DNA of 64,000 nucleotides from Siphonodentalium dalli (GCA_032622095.1 CP136066.1:98415319-98479318), one strand, 5' to 3'. Shown: positions 34,440-47,359, counted from the first letter of the stretch. The notes: generated by a model not told the origin, from the sequence alone. Made by a program: numbers and translations.

Positions 34440-37400
34440 TGACAGATACGCTGGAAGAAATTATCGATGTGTATACAAATGGTGGATGTGGCGATCCGAA
34501 TTATGGGGGGGGGGGGGGGTGTCTAGCAATGTTTGTGTTTGGTGTATGTTGAGCGATTTGTGGTTGACATTGGATTGTGGCTATTTAATGTCAGCGCAGC
34601 CAGACAGTCATGAATCGAAGCGTTTTGTCGCAGCAATATACTGTTGCACTGTTTGGAAAAACGTTATATTCTCCGGAGATGAGATGTACCATATCCCGGA
34701 CAAAAAACTGGTCAATGTCGGTTATAGTGAAGCGTTCGCGGTTTAACTTATCTTCGAGTTCCAACCGTTCATTTTGATATAAAGGGCACATAAAAAAGAA
34801 ATGGTATGCATCTTCCGAAGGGTTCTCACAACTGCAAGTAGGACTTTCGGCTGTGAAGTTTTGATACACCTCAGCGCAAAGTTCACTCCACCCGTTTCGA
34901 ATTCGGGAATGCATCATATTATATCGTCTGAGACCTGAATAAAGGTGGGGGGTCACGGGGTTTGGGGGTTGGTATATGAGTCGTAAATTGAATTTGAAGT
35001 CAGAGAATGGGACAACGTCGGTCATTTCAGTTGGGATTATGTTCCAATCAGCTATCGCCGAGGGCAGAAAGGACTTTTTTTAGTGCTCAGTGTGGCATCG
35101 GTAAGAATAGAATTTTCCCGGGCGTCTGAAATTATAACTTGAGACCTGGTTAGCTCTGGGTGAGAGGATAGCAGATAAGTAATTGGGCAATTCATTTTTA
35201 ACTATTTTGTAAATCACTTCAATTAAGCTTGTGGAATAATTAGAAACCGAGCGTGTCAGTCCAGAGACTGTACGGTTATATACAGCATCTGAATGGAGGC
35301 GATCGAGGTAACGCGGTGCGCAGTCCCATACACCATCAGAATAATCGAATAGTGGTAATATATAAGTTTTGTATATCCTATCGAGCGTTTTTCTATCGAA
35401 ATGATATTTTAATCACCTCAAGTGGGCCAGACGAGAGGCGATTCTCTTCACTGTACTTGTTTCAATTTAGATTGTGTGGTAGTTCAAGACCAAGGTGTTT
35501 ATGTGATTCCACAAAGACGACAGGGTCGTTTATAAATTTAAGTTTTGGTATTTCTGGAGAGGGTGTGGTCAACGAGAAAGACATACCTACGGTTTTGGTT
35601 GGGTTAAAGCTCACGAGCCAGTTTTTTTTTACCAGGTCGTTATTTTCATAATTTTAGAGAGTTCATCCAGATCCCAGTGGCTGCTCATAATACAAGTGTC
35701 ATCTGCGCACATTCTCGTGTTGGAGTCAATATTATCTGCTAAATCATTTATGTAAACAAGGAATAAAAAGGGCTCAGAATAGATCCATGGGGGACTCCTG
35801 CGGAGATAACCTCGTAGCCGGAAAAGGTATTATTTATCAGGACTCTTTGTTTTCTGTTTAGTAAATAGTCTTCGATCCATTGTAATGTTTGACCCTCCAC
35901 ACCGTAGCGTTGAAGTTTGTAAATAAGTCCCCTGTGCCATTCTCTTTCAAATGCTTTGGATATGTCACAAAATATGCCGCATGGGAAGAGGCCTTTATCG
36001 ATAGATTGACAGATATTGTGGTATAGATCGATATATTAATTGGTATGTGGTATTGAGACCAGAGAGAAATCAGGATTGGTGAAAGTACACGATTTTAGAA
36101 AGCACTTATCTGTTTCAAGACAACCTTCTCAAAGACTTTGGCTAGGCATGGTAGCAATGAGATCGGGCGGTAATTTTTGGGGTCAGCGGGGTCTTCTTTT
36201 TTGAAAATTGGGATAACATTAGCTAGTTTCCATATTTCTGGGAATTTCGCACTATTGGTGGATTTCTTAAATAGGAGGACTACGGCTTTGATATTGAATT
36301 TGAAGTTTCGCGTGGAGCATTCTAACACTGATTCCGTCGTGGTCATGAGCTTTATTCAATTTTAAAGATTTGATAGCTGTTTCAACATCTGATTCCACAA
36401 AAGACAATCCTGGCATCAGATTTTTGGTGCAAACATATTTATTTCTCTAAATCATGCACATAAATTAACAGAGTTGTATAATATATAAAGACAATTATTT
36501 TAGAGAATGGGATTTTGCAGAAAGTGTGACGCTTATATTAGGCATTTCCCCATCTTTAGCAAACACATGTGGTGGTGTCTTTATAGCTTTTTCATAAAGC
36601 TTTTTGCTTCCAGTGTGAAAGAGGGGAGGGTATGCGCAGAATCGTTTATGGTGGAGTTTGATATGAAGTTCATATTTAGAATTTTACCTTTTTCAGAATC
36701 ATCTGACCCATATGTTTTCCCACTGCATGGCATTTATGGTTCCAGTGGCGCTATATAGAGGAGGGATATTATTCACTTTCTTTTTATTTAGGAGACGGTT
36801 AACAAGCTGCCAGAAATCACGGGGGTTTGGGGATTCTTTTATTCTGTCTCCCAAATATTCATCAAATTTTATTTTGGCGTATTTTTTCATGTTATTAACT
36901 TTATTTCTTGATTGTTTATATGCCCGCCATGAAACTGGGTTGTTGATTTGTATAATGCCTTTGCCCTGAGCCTATCTCTCTTGCGTAACTCTATTCTAAT
37001 CTCCGGTGTGAACCATATTTTATCTTTGGGGCGGATTGTCACGTTATGCTGTGGTATATGTCTGTCCATGATTAATAGGGAAGTAGATTGGAATATTTTG
37101 ACTGCCGAATCGATATCAGGGGCCGCATTGATTAGGTCTTCCCAATGTACCTCATTTAGCATGCAGTTCGCTCGCTGGAAATTAGCTTTTTTGTAATTCC
37201 ATACTTTTCTCTGGAAAGCGGAGACTGTGGAGCAGTCGAAGGATATTGTTGCATAAACACCCAAGTGGTCTGAAACTCCGAGGTTTAAAACATCGTAATC
37301 CAAGACATGAAGTGATTTACTGATAATAATAGGATAAAGTAGTGTGCTATAGTCCTAGTGGTAACTCTTGTTGGGTCTTTTATAACATTTTCCAAGCTAT

Positions 37401-37640
37401 ATGCGTCGGAAATTAGTTTTATTTTGGAGGTGCTCACTAGGTAATTAGAATTATAGTCTACAGTGAGTACTATATTTTCAGAGATGTCAAGTGCATCAGA
37501 AATTGAGGTGCCCAGTAGGTCCCAGTAATTATGGCTACAAAATTGGTCTGACATGTATGAGACCCCAAGTATCATGCAAAGTATCATGTGAGATTTTGTT
37601 AGCAAATAATTCAAACCAAAGAATCGAGGAGTCGAATTCT
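34440..37640 (-). mobile_element. Decayed LINE (APE endonuclease type, Jockey/CR1-like group)
   Basis: Minus-strand order. Endonuclease end: DYNSNYL near 37450, LGVSDHLGVYATISF near 37270, then W-x-T-P-E and R-x-R-D-R-L. Reverse transcriptase: NVIPIFKKEDP and NYRPISLLPCLAKVFEK at 36.2 kb, ISAGVPHGSIL at 35.8 kb, CADDTCIMSSH at 35.7 kb. C-terminal Cys/His region: CSCENPSEDAYHF then CPLYQNERLELE at 34.8 kb. Several frameshifts separate the parts, so it is inactive. The 5' end is probably missing. Family assignment is by motif order only. Confidence 0.88.
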
Positions 37641-38482
37641 AGGTCAAACCTTTCTCTGTAAATAACATGATCAGCAAACATGACACATATTCCGCCCCGT
37701 ACGCGTCTCGGTCTTTTCGAATAGGGGAACAGTAACCATGGACTTCTAAATGTTCGGAGGTGATGGTCCTATCTCGAGTTGACGCGATGGTAAAACGAGA
37801 ACCTCGCGGCACGACACGACAAACGAGTGTGATAACGTTACCATGTGTTGTTCTGTGTTTATTCCACACTCTAAAGATTGTAATACATGCTAAAATTTAG
37901 GTCGATATTGTTTTATTTAATCAATCAAACGTGTGATTTATGCAGACTATACTCCATAAGTTAGTCAATAATTTTATTTTAATGTTGACGTCGTGAATTA
38001 CGCTGTCAACGTAATCGGTCTGTATTGTTCAACGACAAGACAAATCTTTTTATTGAACATTGTAAAATATTCTGTATTTTACTGAATTTCGAAGAAATAA
38101 ACAAATGGGTTTGCGATAAAGTTGATTCTTGTCGCTGTACATCTATTCCAGCTAATTTCCGAATGAAAAATAGCTTTTTGACGTTCGAAAGCCCGTGCGA
38201 TACATAGTTCTCCTCTAAAATCCGAATGAGCAGAAGAAAAATTAGATCGAAACAATTCGAAAAAAATGCATATGGGCTGAACTATAGAAAACATTCCCAC
38301 TTCGTATAGATGGACATACACGTATATTCTCTTTGTTGTGAATGTGTATATTGGAATGATACATGTCTCATAGCCTACATTTATTATCTGTGTGAGAATA
38401 TTAATTTTCCCATTCACTCCATTGTCTTTGATACCATCCAGGTAGGTGATACTCGCTTTAATGCATATGTATCTATATACAG

Positions 38483-38718
38483 GTAAAGAACGACACGGAG
38501 ACAACAACTCATGTCGATTGGATATTTTGCGAGTCAGCCGACCGATTCCATCTCGAATATTCGCAGAGCCATATTATCGGACTGACATGCAGATCAAAAC
38601 CAAATGGGCTCATTTAAAGATCCACAATGGTCGTTGGTGGTTTAAATGCCATTATTATGTTAAGGGAGACTATCTGAAACCAATCGCTTGGCAGCGGAAA
38701 GTTTGTATTAGAAATTAA
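38483..38718 (+). CDS. Possible plus-strand terminal exon, unknown product
   Basis: After acceptor ctatatacag an open frame (phase 1) runs 78 codons to TAA. It encodes SRPIPSRIFAEPYYRTD, IKTKWAHLKIHNGRWWF and KCHYYVKGDYLKPIAW. The composition is protein-like (Trp, Cys, balanced charges), unlike neighbouring frames, but I recognise no family and no partner exon was found. It could be a fragment of an unrecognised mobile element. Confidence 0.28.
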
Positions 38719-39343
38719 ATCAGCGATACTCTTTAGTCATAGTATAGTCCTACTCGTGCGTATTGGCGTGGCAACCTTTGGCAATCAAATATTATTCTGG
38801 GTATACCTCCAAATGCTCGGGAAACCCTAGTGTTATTCAGCTGATAATATCACAACAGTGCGTTATAAGGAGATGAGTTGCGTCCAATTTAAGACATGTA
38901 TACTAGTTATAGGCATCTTACCTGTAATCACTGACTATGAATCCGCAGGTAATCCTCGAGATCCTGAGCCACATGTGCCCCTTTGCATATATAGTTTTAA
39001 ACGTGACACATGAACCAGTTCTACGTCCAGTGATAACCAGTCAGAACATACCCTCTGTTATACCCATTAAAGACCCCGGAACACACGCATTCACCCGACA
39101 CAAACCATACATATGCGTGATAATTGATCCGTACAGTACTATTTGTCGACCTGCAGCGATCAATAGCAAATATAACAAAACGCCATTCACAGCAACACTA
39201 TCAACAAACACAACGGCATAACAAGGGGAGCCACTCTATTAGGCCGATTCTGTAGTGTATCGATCATTTGGGTTTCAGTGTTGGGTGGCTCAACAAAAAT
39301 TATGCTTATTTTAACATTGATGGTCATAACATTTTCCTTCAAA

Positions 39344-40190
39344 TTAAGTCACGGATAGCCTTCGCGGTGGGTGTGTATTAAAATAGTCACACTCGTTAAA
39401 ACTGCCACAAACAGAAATAATATTAAAATATAGACATATCTTGTTCTTATACCAATCATTAATATCGCGTAAATAGTATGCCATAATCAAGTCTGTACGC
39501 TGTGTTATGTAAAACAAAGGCCAGGTTCTGTAGCATTTTTTGGCATTTGTTTACATAACAAAGCAAATGAACTTGACAATAACTATTTACGCGATATTTA
39601 TGATTGTAAAAAGAACACAGTCTGTCTATATTTTGGTATTCTTTCTGTTATGGTGGTTTTAACAGATGTGACTATTTAAAGGTACTCAACCCGATAAAAC
39701 TCCTCTCAATTACTATTTCAATGGCTTCGGGGGTCAAAAATATTTGATTCGAGTCGAGGAAGTCACCCATCAAAGCTCAGATTTGTTAGATATCGATTTT
39801 AGAAATCTATTATTTTTCATTATCGGGAATACTATCTGGCCCAGAACTCAGTCAAAATTGCGTTAAAATTACCACTTGATTTTAGAGTTATTCATCCTTG
39901 TCTGTTTGAATAGATTTGGAGTACACATCCAGAGCAGATTACGGCAGTTATGAGTACTCATCTCGAGAACATAACAAATTTGAAAAATCAATATCTAATA
40001 ACTCTGAGCTTTGTTTGATGGGTTCCTCGACTCGAATCAAATATTTTTTACCCCCAAAGCCAAAGAAATAGTAATATAGGACCCTCTGATCGGATTGTTG
40101 TTGTTGGAATCTGTTGAGATGGGGACCCTCTTTACGGGTTGAGTACCTTTAAACAGCAATACCAACCACGAAGGTCATCCGTGCCTTTAA
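39344..40190. mobile_element. TTAA fold-back element, interrupted by another TTAA MITE
   Basis: TTAA and cacggatagccttcg at the left pair with cgaaggtcatccgtg and TTAA at the right. Long arms (39350-39530 and 39545-39675) fold on each other. The right arm is interrupted at gtgactattt / aaacagcaat by the MITE at 39676-40152. The same element half lies at 31789-32010. Confidence 0.82.
39676..40152. mobile_element. TTAA-flanked MITE nested in a fold-back element
   Basis: TTAA-AGGTACTCAACCCG at the left and CGGGTTGAGTACCT-TTAA at the right. Two internal gactcgaatcaaatat-type segments are themselves inverted. Same family as 6200-6661. Confidence 0.9.
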
Positions 40191-40430
40191 ACTTGATCAT
40201 TCAAAACGGAGTTACATCTTCAAACTTCACCGATACCCTGTTTCCTGGTGAATGTGTTGCTAGAAGCTATTAGAGCCGATATAGGTTACAAACAACTAAT
40301 TATTGTTGCAACGTCAGTGTGAATTTAATTAACTCATATATGCCTAGCGTCCTTTTTAAAGGACGGCTATCATTCCTGCATTGATGGACGATAGGCAGTG
40401 GGACATTCCATTATGGATCGTTCCAAATTG

Positions 40431-40438
40431 TATAAATA
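40431..40438 (+). promoter_or_regulatory. TATA box of a possible transposon promoter
   Basis: TATAAATA on the plus strand, about 100 nt before an ATG that begins an 8-codon open segment ending in a consensus donor. It lies within the left arm of the 40.3-47.3 kb element, outside the part shared with the right arm. Confidence 0.35.
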
Positions 40439-40537
40439 TAGAACGTCCTTGAAAGTTCCACATGATACTAAATTCAAATATCAATTTCAGCATTGTTTTT
40501 GTCTGGAAGTCGGGTTTTGTTTGTTGCTGTTTTTATC

Positions 40538-40561
40538 ATGGAAAATGAACTAACAAGGGAG
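40538..40561 (+). CDS. Possible 8-codon first coding exon (MENELTRE)
   Basis: ATG followed by seven codons and a strong donor (GAG|gtaagt). The position downstream of a TATA box suggests the first exon of a transposon gene. Exit phase is 0. The piggyBac-like exon at 48278 needs phase 2, so the two do not join directly. Function unknown. Confidence 0.3.
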
Positions 40562-41540
40562 GTAAGTTCACATAATAAATATATTTAACCCCATGGTATC
40601 ACTTATTTCATTACGATTGCAATAGTGTTTTTAAATGAATATGTGATAAATTTATGGCAAATTGTGGATATCTCTAGCGAAAATATCGTCCGTGGGCCAA
40701 TTCTCATAAAGCCTCTAGTTTAGAAGTTGGCTGCACCCCCCTCCAACAAAGGTTTTTATATATCAAATTAAAGGTCATTATATGACTCATCCGATTTTGC
40801 TTGTTGCCCGCTTCAGTGTGTGTCCCTTCAGGGAAGAAAACTCCTACCCCTTAATAAAATAGAAATTTCATCGAGTACAAGTGTCAGCGTATAAAAATAT
40901 TACTGCGGTTATAAAGTGAATAAGACATTGTTTATATTAATTACAGATCACCATAAAACAACATGAGATACAACACTGGACCAATGTATAAGTTAGTTGA
41001 ATTTTGAAAAATAGTGTCACATACAATTGGCTATAACTTGTGAAACACATGGGCTATTGGCGCGCAACATATCTCAAATATTGCCCCAAAGACCTAGCAA
41101 AACATTTTGGATGATGGACTGATAATTATATTTCTGTGAAAATGCGCTGTGGGCATAAACTTAACCCCACCCCCTAAAATATAATTTTCTCATAAAAATG
41201 AATTGCATAGTTTATACTTAGAATGCCGCATGCAAAGGATGCTTTAGGGGCATAACATTAAAAGGTGTAGATATTGATGAAGGGGAATTATAAACAACCT
41301 TGTCCGAACATGTTTTAAGATGAACATTTTGGGGAAAATGGTGAAAAATGTTTTTTTCTTTTTCACTAATTTCTCAAAATTTTACAACATTGTGATTAAA
41401 TTTTGATAGGGATATGGAAAAGTCACCGAGGATACTGGTCCAAAAAATGTAAATTCATAAAACCTCACATGATAACTTTTTTGTCAACTATTTCATATTT
41501 TTTCAATTTTTATTTGAAGTTTTATACAAAGCCGATTAAA

Positions 41541-41994
41541 TCTCATATATATTTTGAAGACCTCTGTCTGTTTGTTTGTCTGTCTGTCTGTCTGTATGTT
41601 TGTCTGTATGTTTGTCATTAATACAAATCTACGATTCTCGACCGATCGGGACGAAACTTGGTGCGTGTGTGTAGTTTGACCAGGCGGTGGACGTTGTCGT
41701 ATTGGCGAGCCCGTGCGGCGCCCGCTTCGCGCATGCGCAGACGAGATCTCGGAAACGGGTGGAGCTATCGACTTGAAATTTGCTATGTGAATGTATCTTG
41801 CCCCGGATACGAATTTTATCGGGTCGCCGAGCCCGTGCGACACCAGCTTCGCGCATGCGCAGACGAGATCTCGGAAACGGGTAGAGCTATCGACTTGAAA
41901 TTTGCTATGTGAATGTATCTTGCCCCGGATACGAATTTTATCGGTTGAAATTTGGTTTTTGAATAGCCCGGACAACGTCGGGCTCATCGGCTAG
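41541..41994 (+). mobile_element. Helitron-like non-autonomous element, copy 1
   Basis: Begins TC (tctcatatatattttgaaga) after an A. Ends with hairpin agcccggac-aac-gtcgggct, then catcggCTAG before T. A-T target, 5' TC, 3' hairpin and CTAG end are Helitron hallmarks. The interior holds a tctg microsatellite and two ~120-nt repeats with cgcatgcgcagacgagatctc. Confidence 0.82.
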
Positions 41995-42632
41995 TCTCAT
42001 ATATATTTTGAAGACCTCTGTCTGTATGTATGTATGTATGTCTGTATGTATGTCACTGATACAAATCTACGATTCTCGACCGATCGGGACGAAACTTGGT
42101 ACGTGTGTGTAGTTTGACCAGGCGGTCGTCGTTGTCGTATTGGCGAGCCCGTGCGACGCCCGTGCGACGCCCGTGCAGCGCATGCACAGACGAGATCTCG
42201 GAAACGGGTGGAGCTATCGACTTGAAATTTGGTGAATGTATCTTGCCCCGTATACGAATTTTATCGGGTCGCCGAGCCCGTGCGACGCCAGCTTCGCGCA
42301 TGCGCAGACCAGATCTCGGAAACGGGTGGAGCTATCGACTTGAAATTTGGTATGTGAATGTATCTTGCCCCGGATACGAATTTTATCGGGTCGCCGAGCC
42401 CGTGCGACGCCAGGTTCGCGCATGCGCAGACCAGATCTCGGAAACGGGTGGAGCTATCGACTTGAAATTTGCTATGTGAATGTATCTTGCCCGGATACGA
42501 ATTGTATCGGGTCGCCGAGCCCGTGCGACGCCAGCTTCGTGCATGCGCAGACCAGATCTCGGAAACGGGTGGAGCTATCGACTTGAAATTTGGTTTTTGA
42601 ATAGCCCGGACAACGTCGGGCTCATCGGCTAG
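41995..42632 (+). mobile_element. Helitron-like element, copy 2, fused head-to-tail to copy 1
   Basis: Starts TCTCATATATATTTTGAAG directly after the CTAG end of copy 1 and ends with the same hairpin and CTAG. It has four ~115-nt internal repeats (gcgcatgcgcagac, ggagctatcgacttgaaat) instead of two. A related 5' end follows at 42633 and again at 43424 (tctaatatatattttggga), without recognisable 3' ends. Confidence 0.82.
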
Positions 42633-44633
42633 TCTAATATATATTTTGGGACTTCTATTTGTCTGTCTGTCTGTTAGCTATGGCCGGGAAAACTGTCGGA
42701 CGGATTTAGCCTAAACTTGTTATATAAAGTTAAAATCCCAGATGGAATGTCATCTGAGAACGTCAGAGCACTCATTCTCCAATCCCCCGCCACCACAATT
42801 GGTAGTTCATGGGTTAATCGCGTGATAGTTAAAGAGCATTCGTATCCGCAGTGTCGTTGATAAAGAGCGTCTATGTGTCAAACCGTTACATAGGATATAC
42901 GAGTCTTCCCAAGGCTGGCAAAATTGTTAATAAATGCGTTTATGTCTCTTCGATAATTGCCTAATACAATTAAAGCGTGGAGTCTGTCCATTTTCCCATG
43001 AAAAATCGAATTCTACGACCACCGGGTTCGAGATATGTTATTATTTCCGACATCGTCATTTTTGTCACTCGAAATCACGCACTCGATTCGGCGTCAATTC
43101 ATCCCTTGCGAGGCCTTCTAAAATTATGTCTTCACTTCCCAGTTATGCCCCAGGGTGTGGACTATGAGGAGAGATTTATTGCAAGTCATAAGATATTTTG
43201 TATTGCCCGGGAACAATACTTATTAGTTGATTCCATCGATCGTCTTGTGTTTCCGTTTTCGACGCATCGCGTAAATAATGTACTTGCACTAAATCGTTCC
43301 TCTTGACTCATCGCCGAGAGGCTTTATCTGTATGACATCATAAGGGTGGATGAGGGAGATATTCATCGGGTCAGTTTTTCCACCCGATGTGAGCTTCACC
43401 TTGAAACGGGTACCCACAAATGATCTAATATATATTTTGGGACTTCTGTCATGTCGGCGGCCAAATAACAATTCGCATGAATCATTGTAGCCAATTGCAA
43501 ATCGCAATAGTCCTATAACTGCATTTGGATGGGATGAAATGCCATCAATGCGTTGTTGACGGGTAGGGCTTCCGGGTCCCTCACGCAACGACCATGCGAT
43601 GGCCCTCAAGGAAAACCAAACCCATATAATCTCATGCACCCATATATCTCATGCACGGTACGTACGCTTTATATACCAGTACTTCTGTTGCGGGATCATT
43701 TTGGCCAGACCTATGTTCAACCTTGAGGGAGACAAGCAGAACTCCCATGGCTTGATTATATATTAGCGCTGGGAGATGGACCGGGCCACCCGGGGCGATC
43801 CGATACACTGCATGTCAACAGGTTCAGTACTTCAGGATTTTAGGAAAATATTTGACTCTGTTAGGCTGTTATGTTTCTGCCCAGCTTGTGGGCATATATT
43901 CTTGGTCAACTGAAATAATTTGGGTTTGTTAACAATCCGAAGATTATAATAGTAGCATGGTGTTGATCTATGCTATGAACCCGACGGGCATGAAAGGGAC
44001 AGTAAGAGTGGACTGGCCGATCATGAATACGCCTGAATCTTGCTTCATCATTGGTTATAGATTCATTTTTATGCATGTGCATCTGGGTGCTGACTATTCC
44101 CTCTCTGCGTAGAGGATAACGTTATTTACATGAAACTCAAACGGGCATATAGGTAAAGTGACATACTTTAGGGACACCTCATGTCACTCTGCCTAGTGTT
44201 GTTATCATATAACCATAAACTTGTATCTCGTCCACTATAGATAGGGCTATGGTTATATATGCCACACACCATAGGACACTATCGAGCCCAAATTACATAG
44301 GGTTATAAGGACATGGCATTCCAGACTGGGTTGAGTTATTGTGTCAAGTAATTGCCTGATAGTTCACACGAAAAAAGGGTGACTTAAGAAGTCTGTATTT
44401 TTGTTATTCTTGTTTAACAACAGAACATTTATCGTAATTCGTGGACTTGAATACATGTCGGCTTGTCACATAAAGCACATACAAAATCTTGACAGGATGT
44501 AAGTAGGTCATCATCGATATTGGTAGATTGTTGAAGTTGTTGCATAATATGATGCATTGCAATTCTTTTTCAGAATAAGTCATTATGCTACCTTTTTCCT
44601 GCAACCCGAGAATACAATCCTGGTATTCAGGCA

Positions 44634-44984
44634 ATGCTTCACACGTCCTGTGTTCATGACACAGTTCCAGACAATGCCAAATATTTATCAGGTGGTGATA
44701 ACAAAGACTCCTTGACAGGCTTTTATTTTTTTCGCGAATGGTGCATAATTTACATGTGTTTCAAAAACACTGAATTATATGTTTGCCATGGGGTGGAATG
44801 TCACGTGATATGGTCCCCGAATGGCGACGTTCGCTTACAGTTAGTTCCTGCTCTCGTGCTAGTATGTTACAACGAGGACGCGGATACATGTACTGTTACA
44901 TGCAGCCAGTGCACTACGCCTCGGTCGGAAGCTAGTTATTGTTTTATTCCACTTAACGACATAGCGGACAGTATTGTTCAATGA
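44634..44984 (+). pseudogene. Weak match to the PIN-like 'EAD' transposon protein
   Basis: Open frame of 116 codons. Its middle reads ELYVCHGVECHVI, then NEDADTCTV, in the order (LYV..G..C..I, then EEADTR) seen in a family of invertebrate transposon-associated proteins with a PIN/XPG-I-like domain. The key R and following LHA are absent, so if related it is decayed. Lies inside the 40.3-47.3 kb element. Confidence 0.28.
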
Positions 44985-45324
44985 GGTGTGTGAATCCTTG
45001 CCTCCAATCCACGCGTTGACAGGCTGCGACATTCACAAATACCTATAAAATGAATCCGTTTGACTTAGTAGTCAAAAGCAGTGAAATGTGATGCGACTTT
45101 AAATTTTCATCAATTTGTGTAATATATTAATTTTGAAGATATATCCTACCAAGAGTCTGCATGTGGGCTATATTATGGTGGGCCATAATTTCGTCTATTC
45201 GACAAATTAATGCACACGTTCTTATATTGTATAACCGAACGCTGGAACACATTTTCTACCCCCAGCAGCCACAGACTCCTTAAGAAATCACATTAACACA
45301 TCTTCGTGTGAATTATACCAGTGA

Positions 45325-45450
45325 TTGGCACAGCATACTAACTCCCCATCCTGGTGTGCAATATCCTGACATGGTCGCTCTTTGATTAGTGATTGGCACA
45401 CCATACTAACTCCCAAGTCATGACAACCATGGCTGGTCGCTCTTTAATTG
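45325..45450. repeat. Direct repeat of ~80 nt
   Basis: Two diverged copies of gtgattggcaca.catactaactccc ... tggtcgctctttgatt. The surrounding 45.0-46.3 kb shows nothing else recognisable. Confidence 0.7.
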
Positions 45451-47359
45451 AGTCCTACAAACCAGACGGATTATACTTCTCCCGACGGACTGTGACTACT
45501 GAGCTTTGGTTGCAAAGATTCACGTGAATCTGACACATGATCTTGTTTCAGCGCAGACTAACAATGTAACGGTGTATGTGAGAATGTCTACAATTTACAA
45601 TAGCCGAAATAGTATAAAGTTTTACGACTCATAGGATGAGTAGAGTGAGAGAACATTTAAGGACTATAGATACTCAAATTATAGAACAAGAAGTAGTAGC
45701 ATGTCCTGAAAACTGTTGGCAACACAATATTATATACAACAAAAGTCATTCCTTTATTGACAAAAAATCCTCTGTATAACAACTAATTTTTTTAATATAA
45801 AAAAACTACACCTGAACATATGTTTACATCAGAGATAGGCAACTTGAAATTGGAGGCTGGTAATTTGGGCATACAATTTGTCAGAAAAATTATATAAAAT
45901 GATATTACTTATCTAAACTGGCCCAAAAGGCTCATGTTTAGTGGTGATTGTTTTAATCTTGCTTGTATCAAGCATTCCCCCAATAAATGATTATCTATAT
46001 TCGTTAAGACAACCAATTACTCATTAGCTTAAATTAATTGAAACAATAGTAGGGTTCTATGGTCTGATTATGGTTACCAGTGAACTCGTGATTAACAATT
46101 TCCTTGTCCCCAGATAACGAACTCAGTCACGTTTTTGATGGAAAGTGTGAGAAACTTCGATTTTGTTGGCCGATTTGGATGCCATCCTAAACTTATTGTC
46201 AAATGTGGAGTGCATGTAATGCCGTATCTATTGTCAGTTTTTATCATTGTCCCGACATGCGCGGCACAAATAAGATACCGTTCTGTATAAGGTAAGTCTC
46301 ACTCACAAGCCTTTGTAGCCATATGTGTTCTGTTGAAAAATATATATATATATAATCTTTCCATAAAAATTCAAACTAAAAATTGAAAATTATACGAAAT
46401 AGTTGCCAGAAAGGTGATCGTATAAAGTTTTATGAACTGCCTAATTCTAGACCAGTTTTCTCGTGAGGTTATACCATAGCCTATCAAAATTTAATAGAAA
46501 TGTTGTAAATTTTACAGAAATTAGTAAAGCTTCTCATTTTTCACATTTGTTTCTTCAAATTTTAATCTTAGATCAAGTTTAGACACCGTTATTTATAATT
46601 CCCTTCAACACTCTGCACACTGTTTCAGTTTAGGCTTCTAATGCCAACTTGACATGCAGCATTCTTAGTGTAAACTACATAATTCGTTTTTCTGCAAAAG
46701 TTATATTTTAGGGGGTGGGGTTAAGTTTACGCTCATATCACATTTTCACAGCAATATTCTTGGCATTCCATTACTAAAATCGTTTTGATATGCCATTGGG
46801 GCAATTTTTGAGCCATGTTGTCGATCATTAGCCCACGTGGTTCACAGGTTATAGCCATTTATATGTGACCATTTTTTTCATAATCGCGATTTCAAAATAT
46901 TTATCGCAATATTTTCTAACTAGCTCATAAATTGGTCTAGTTTTGTATCTCGTATCATTTTACGATCATATCTTATTAATATAAACTACAGATTGTGCAG
47001 TATTGTTTTTATGCTCTGACACTTGTACTCAAGAAAATATTCATTTTATTTTAGGGGTAAGAGTTTTCTTCCTGAAAAATCTATTTTGGGACACTTTCTG
47101 AAACTGGCAACAAGCAAAATCTGATGCGCCATATGATGACCTTTAATTTGATATGTAGAAACCTTTGTTGGAGGGGGGTGCAGCCAAATCGAAAAATATC
47201 TGGTTTGGCCCACGGACTACCCGATTCAGCGTATCGGCCCTGAAGATTTCCATTCCAGATCCTTTATAAAGGACACTAGGCATATGCGTGATATTGTGGT
47301 CAATAAATGTCGGACAATGATTGACATACACATCTTTATTACACACTTATAATCCCAGA

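Larger units (their letters stand above)
40340..47287. mobile_element. Large element with ~1-kb inverted arms
   Basis: The left arm (40340-41540) begins atgcctagcgtcctttttaa. The right arm (about 46330-47287) ends with its complement (aaaggacactaggcat). They stay complementary inward, e.g. caacaaaggtttttatat / acctttgttggagg and ggctataacttgtg / cacaggttatagcc. The left arm has an extra ~280 nt with a TATA box and short exon. The 41541-42632 Helitron-like copies are later insertions. The interior (42.7-46.3 kb) is mostly unrecognised. Confidence 0.72.

Noticed and set aside
35253-35651. 132-codon plus-strand frame
   Set aside because: It is the reverse-strand shadow of the decayed LINE, whose reverse transcriptase runs on the minus strand.
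41493-42586. Several long frames on both strands
   Set aside because: They are by-products of CpG-rich internal repeats of the Helitron-like copies; both strands are open, which is typical of repeats and not genes.
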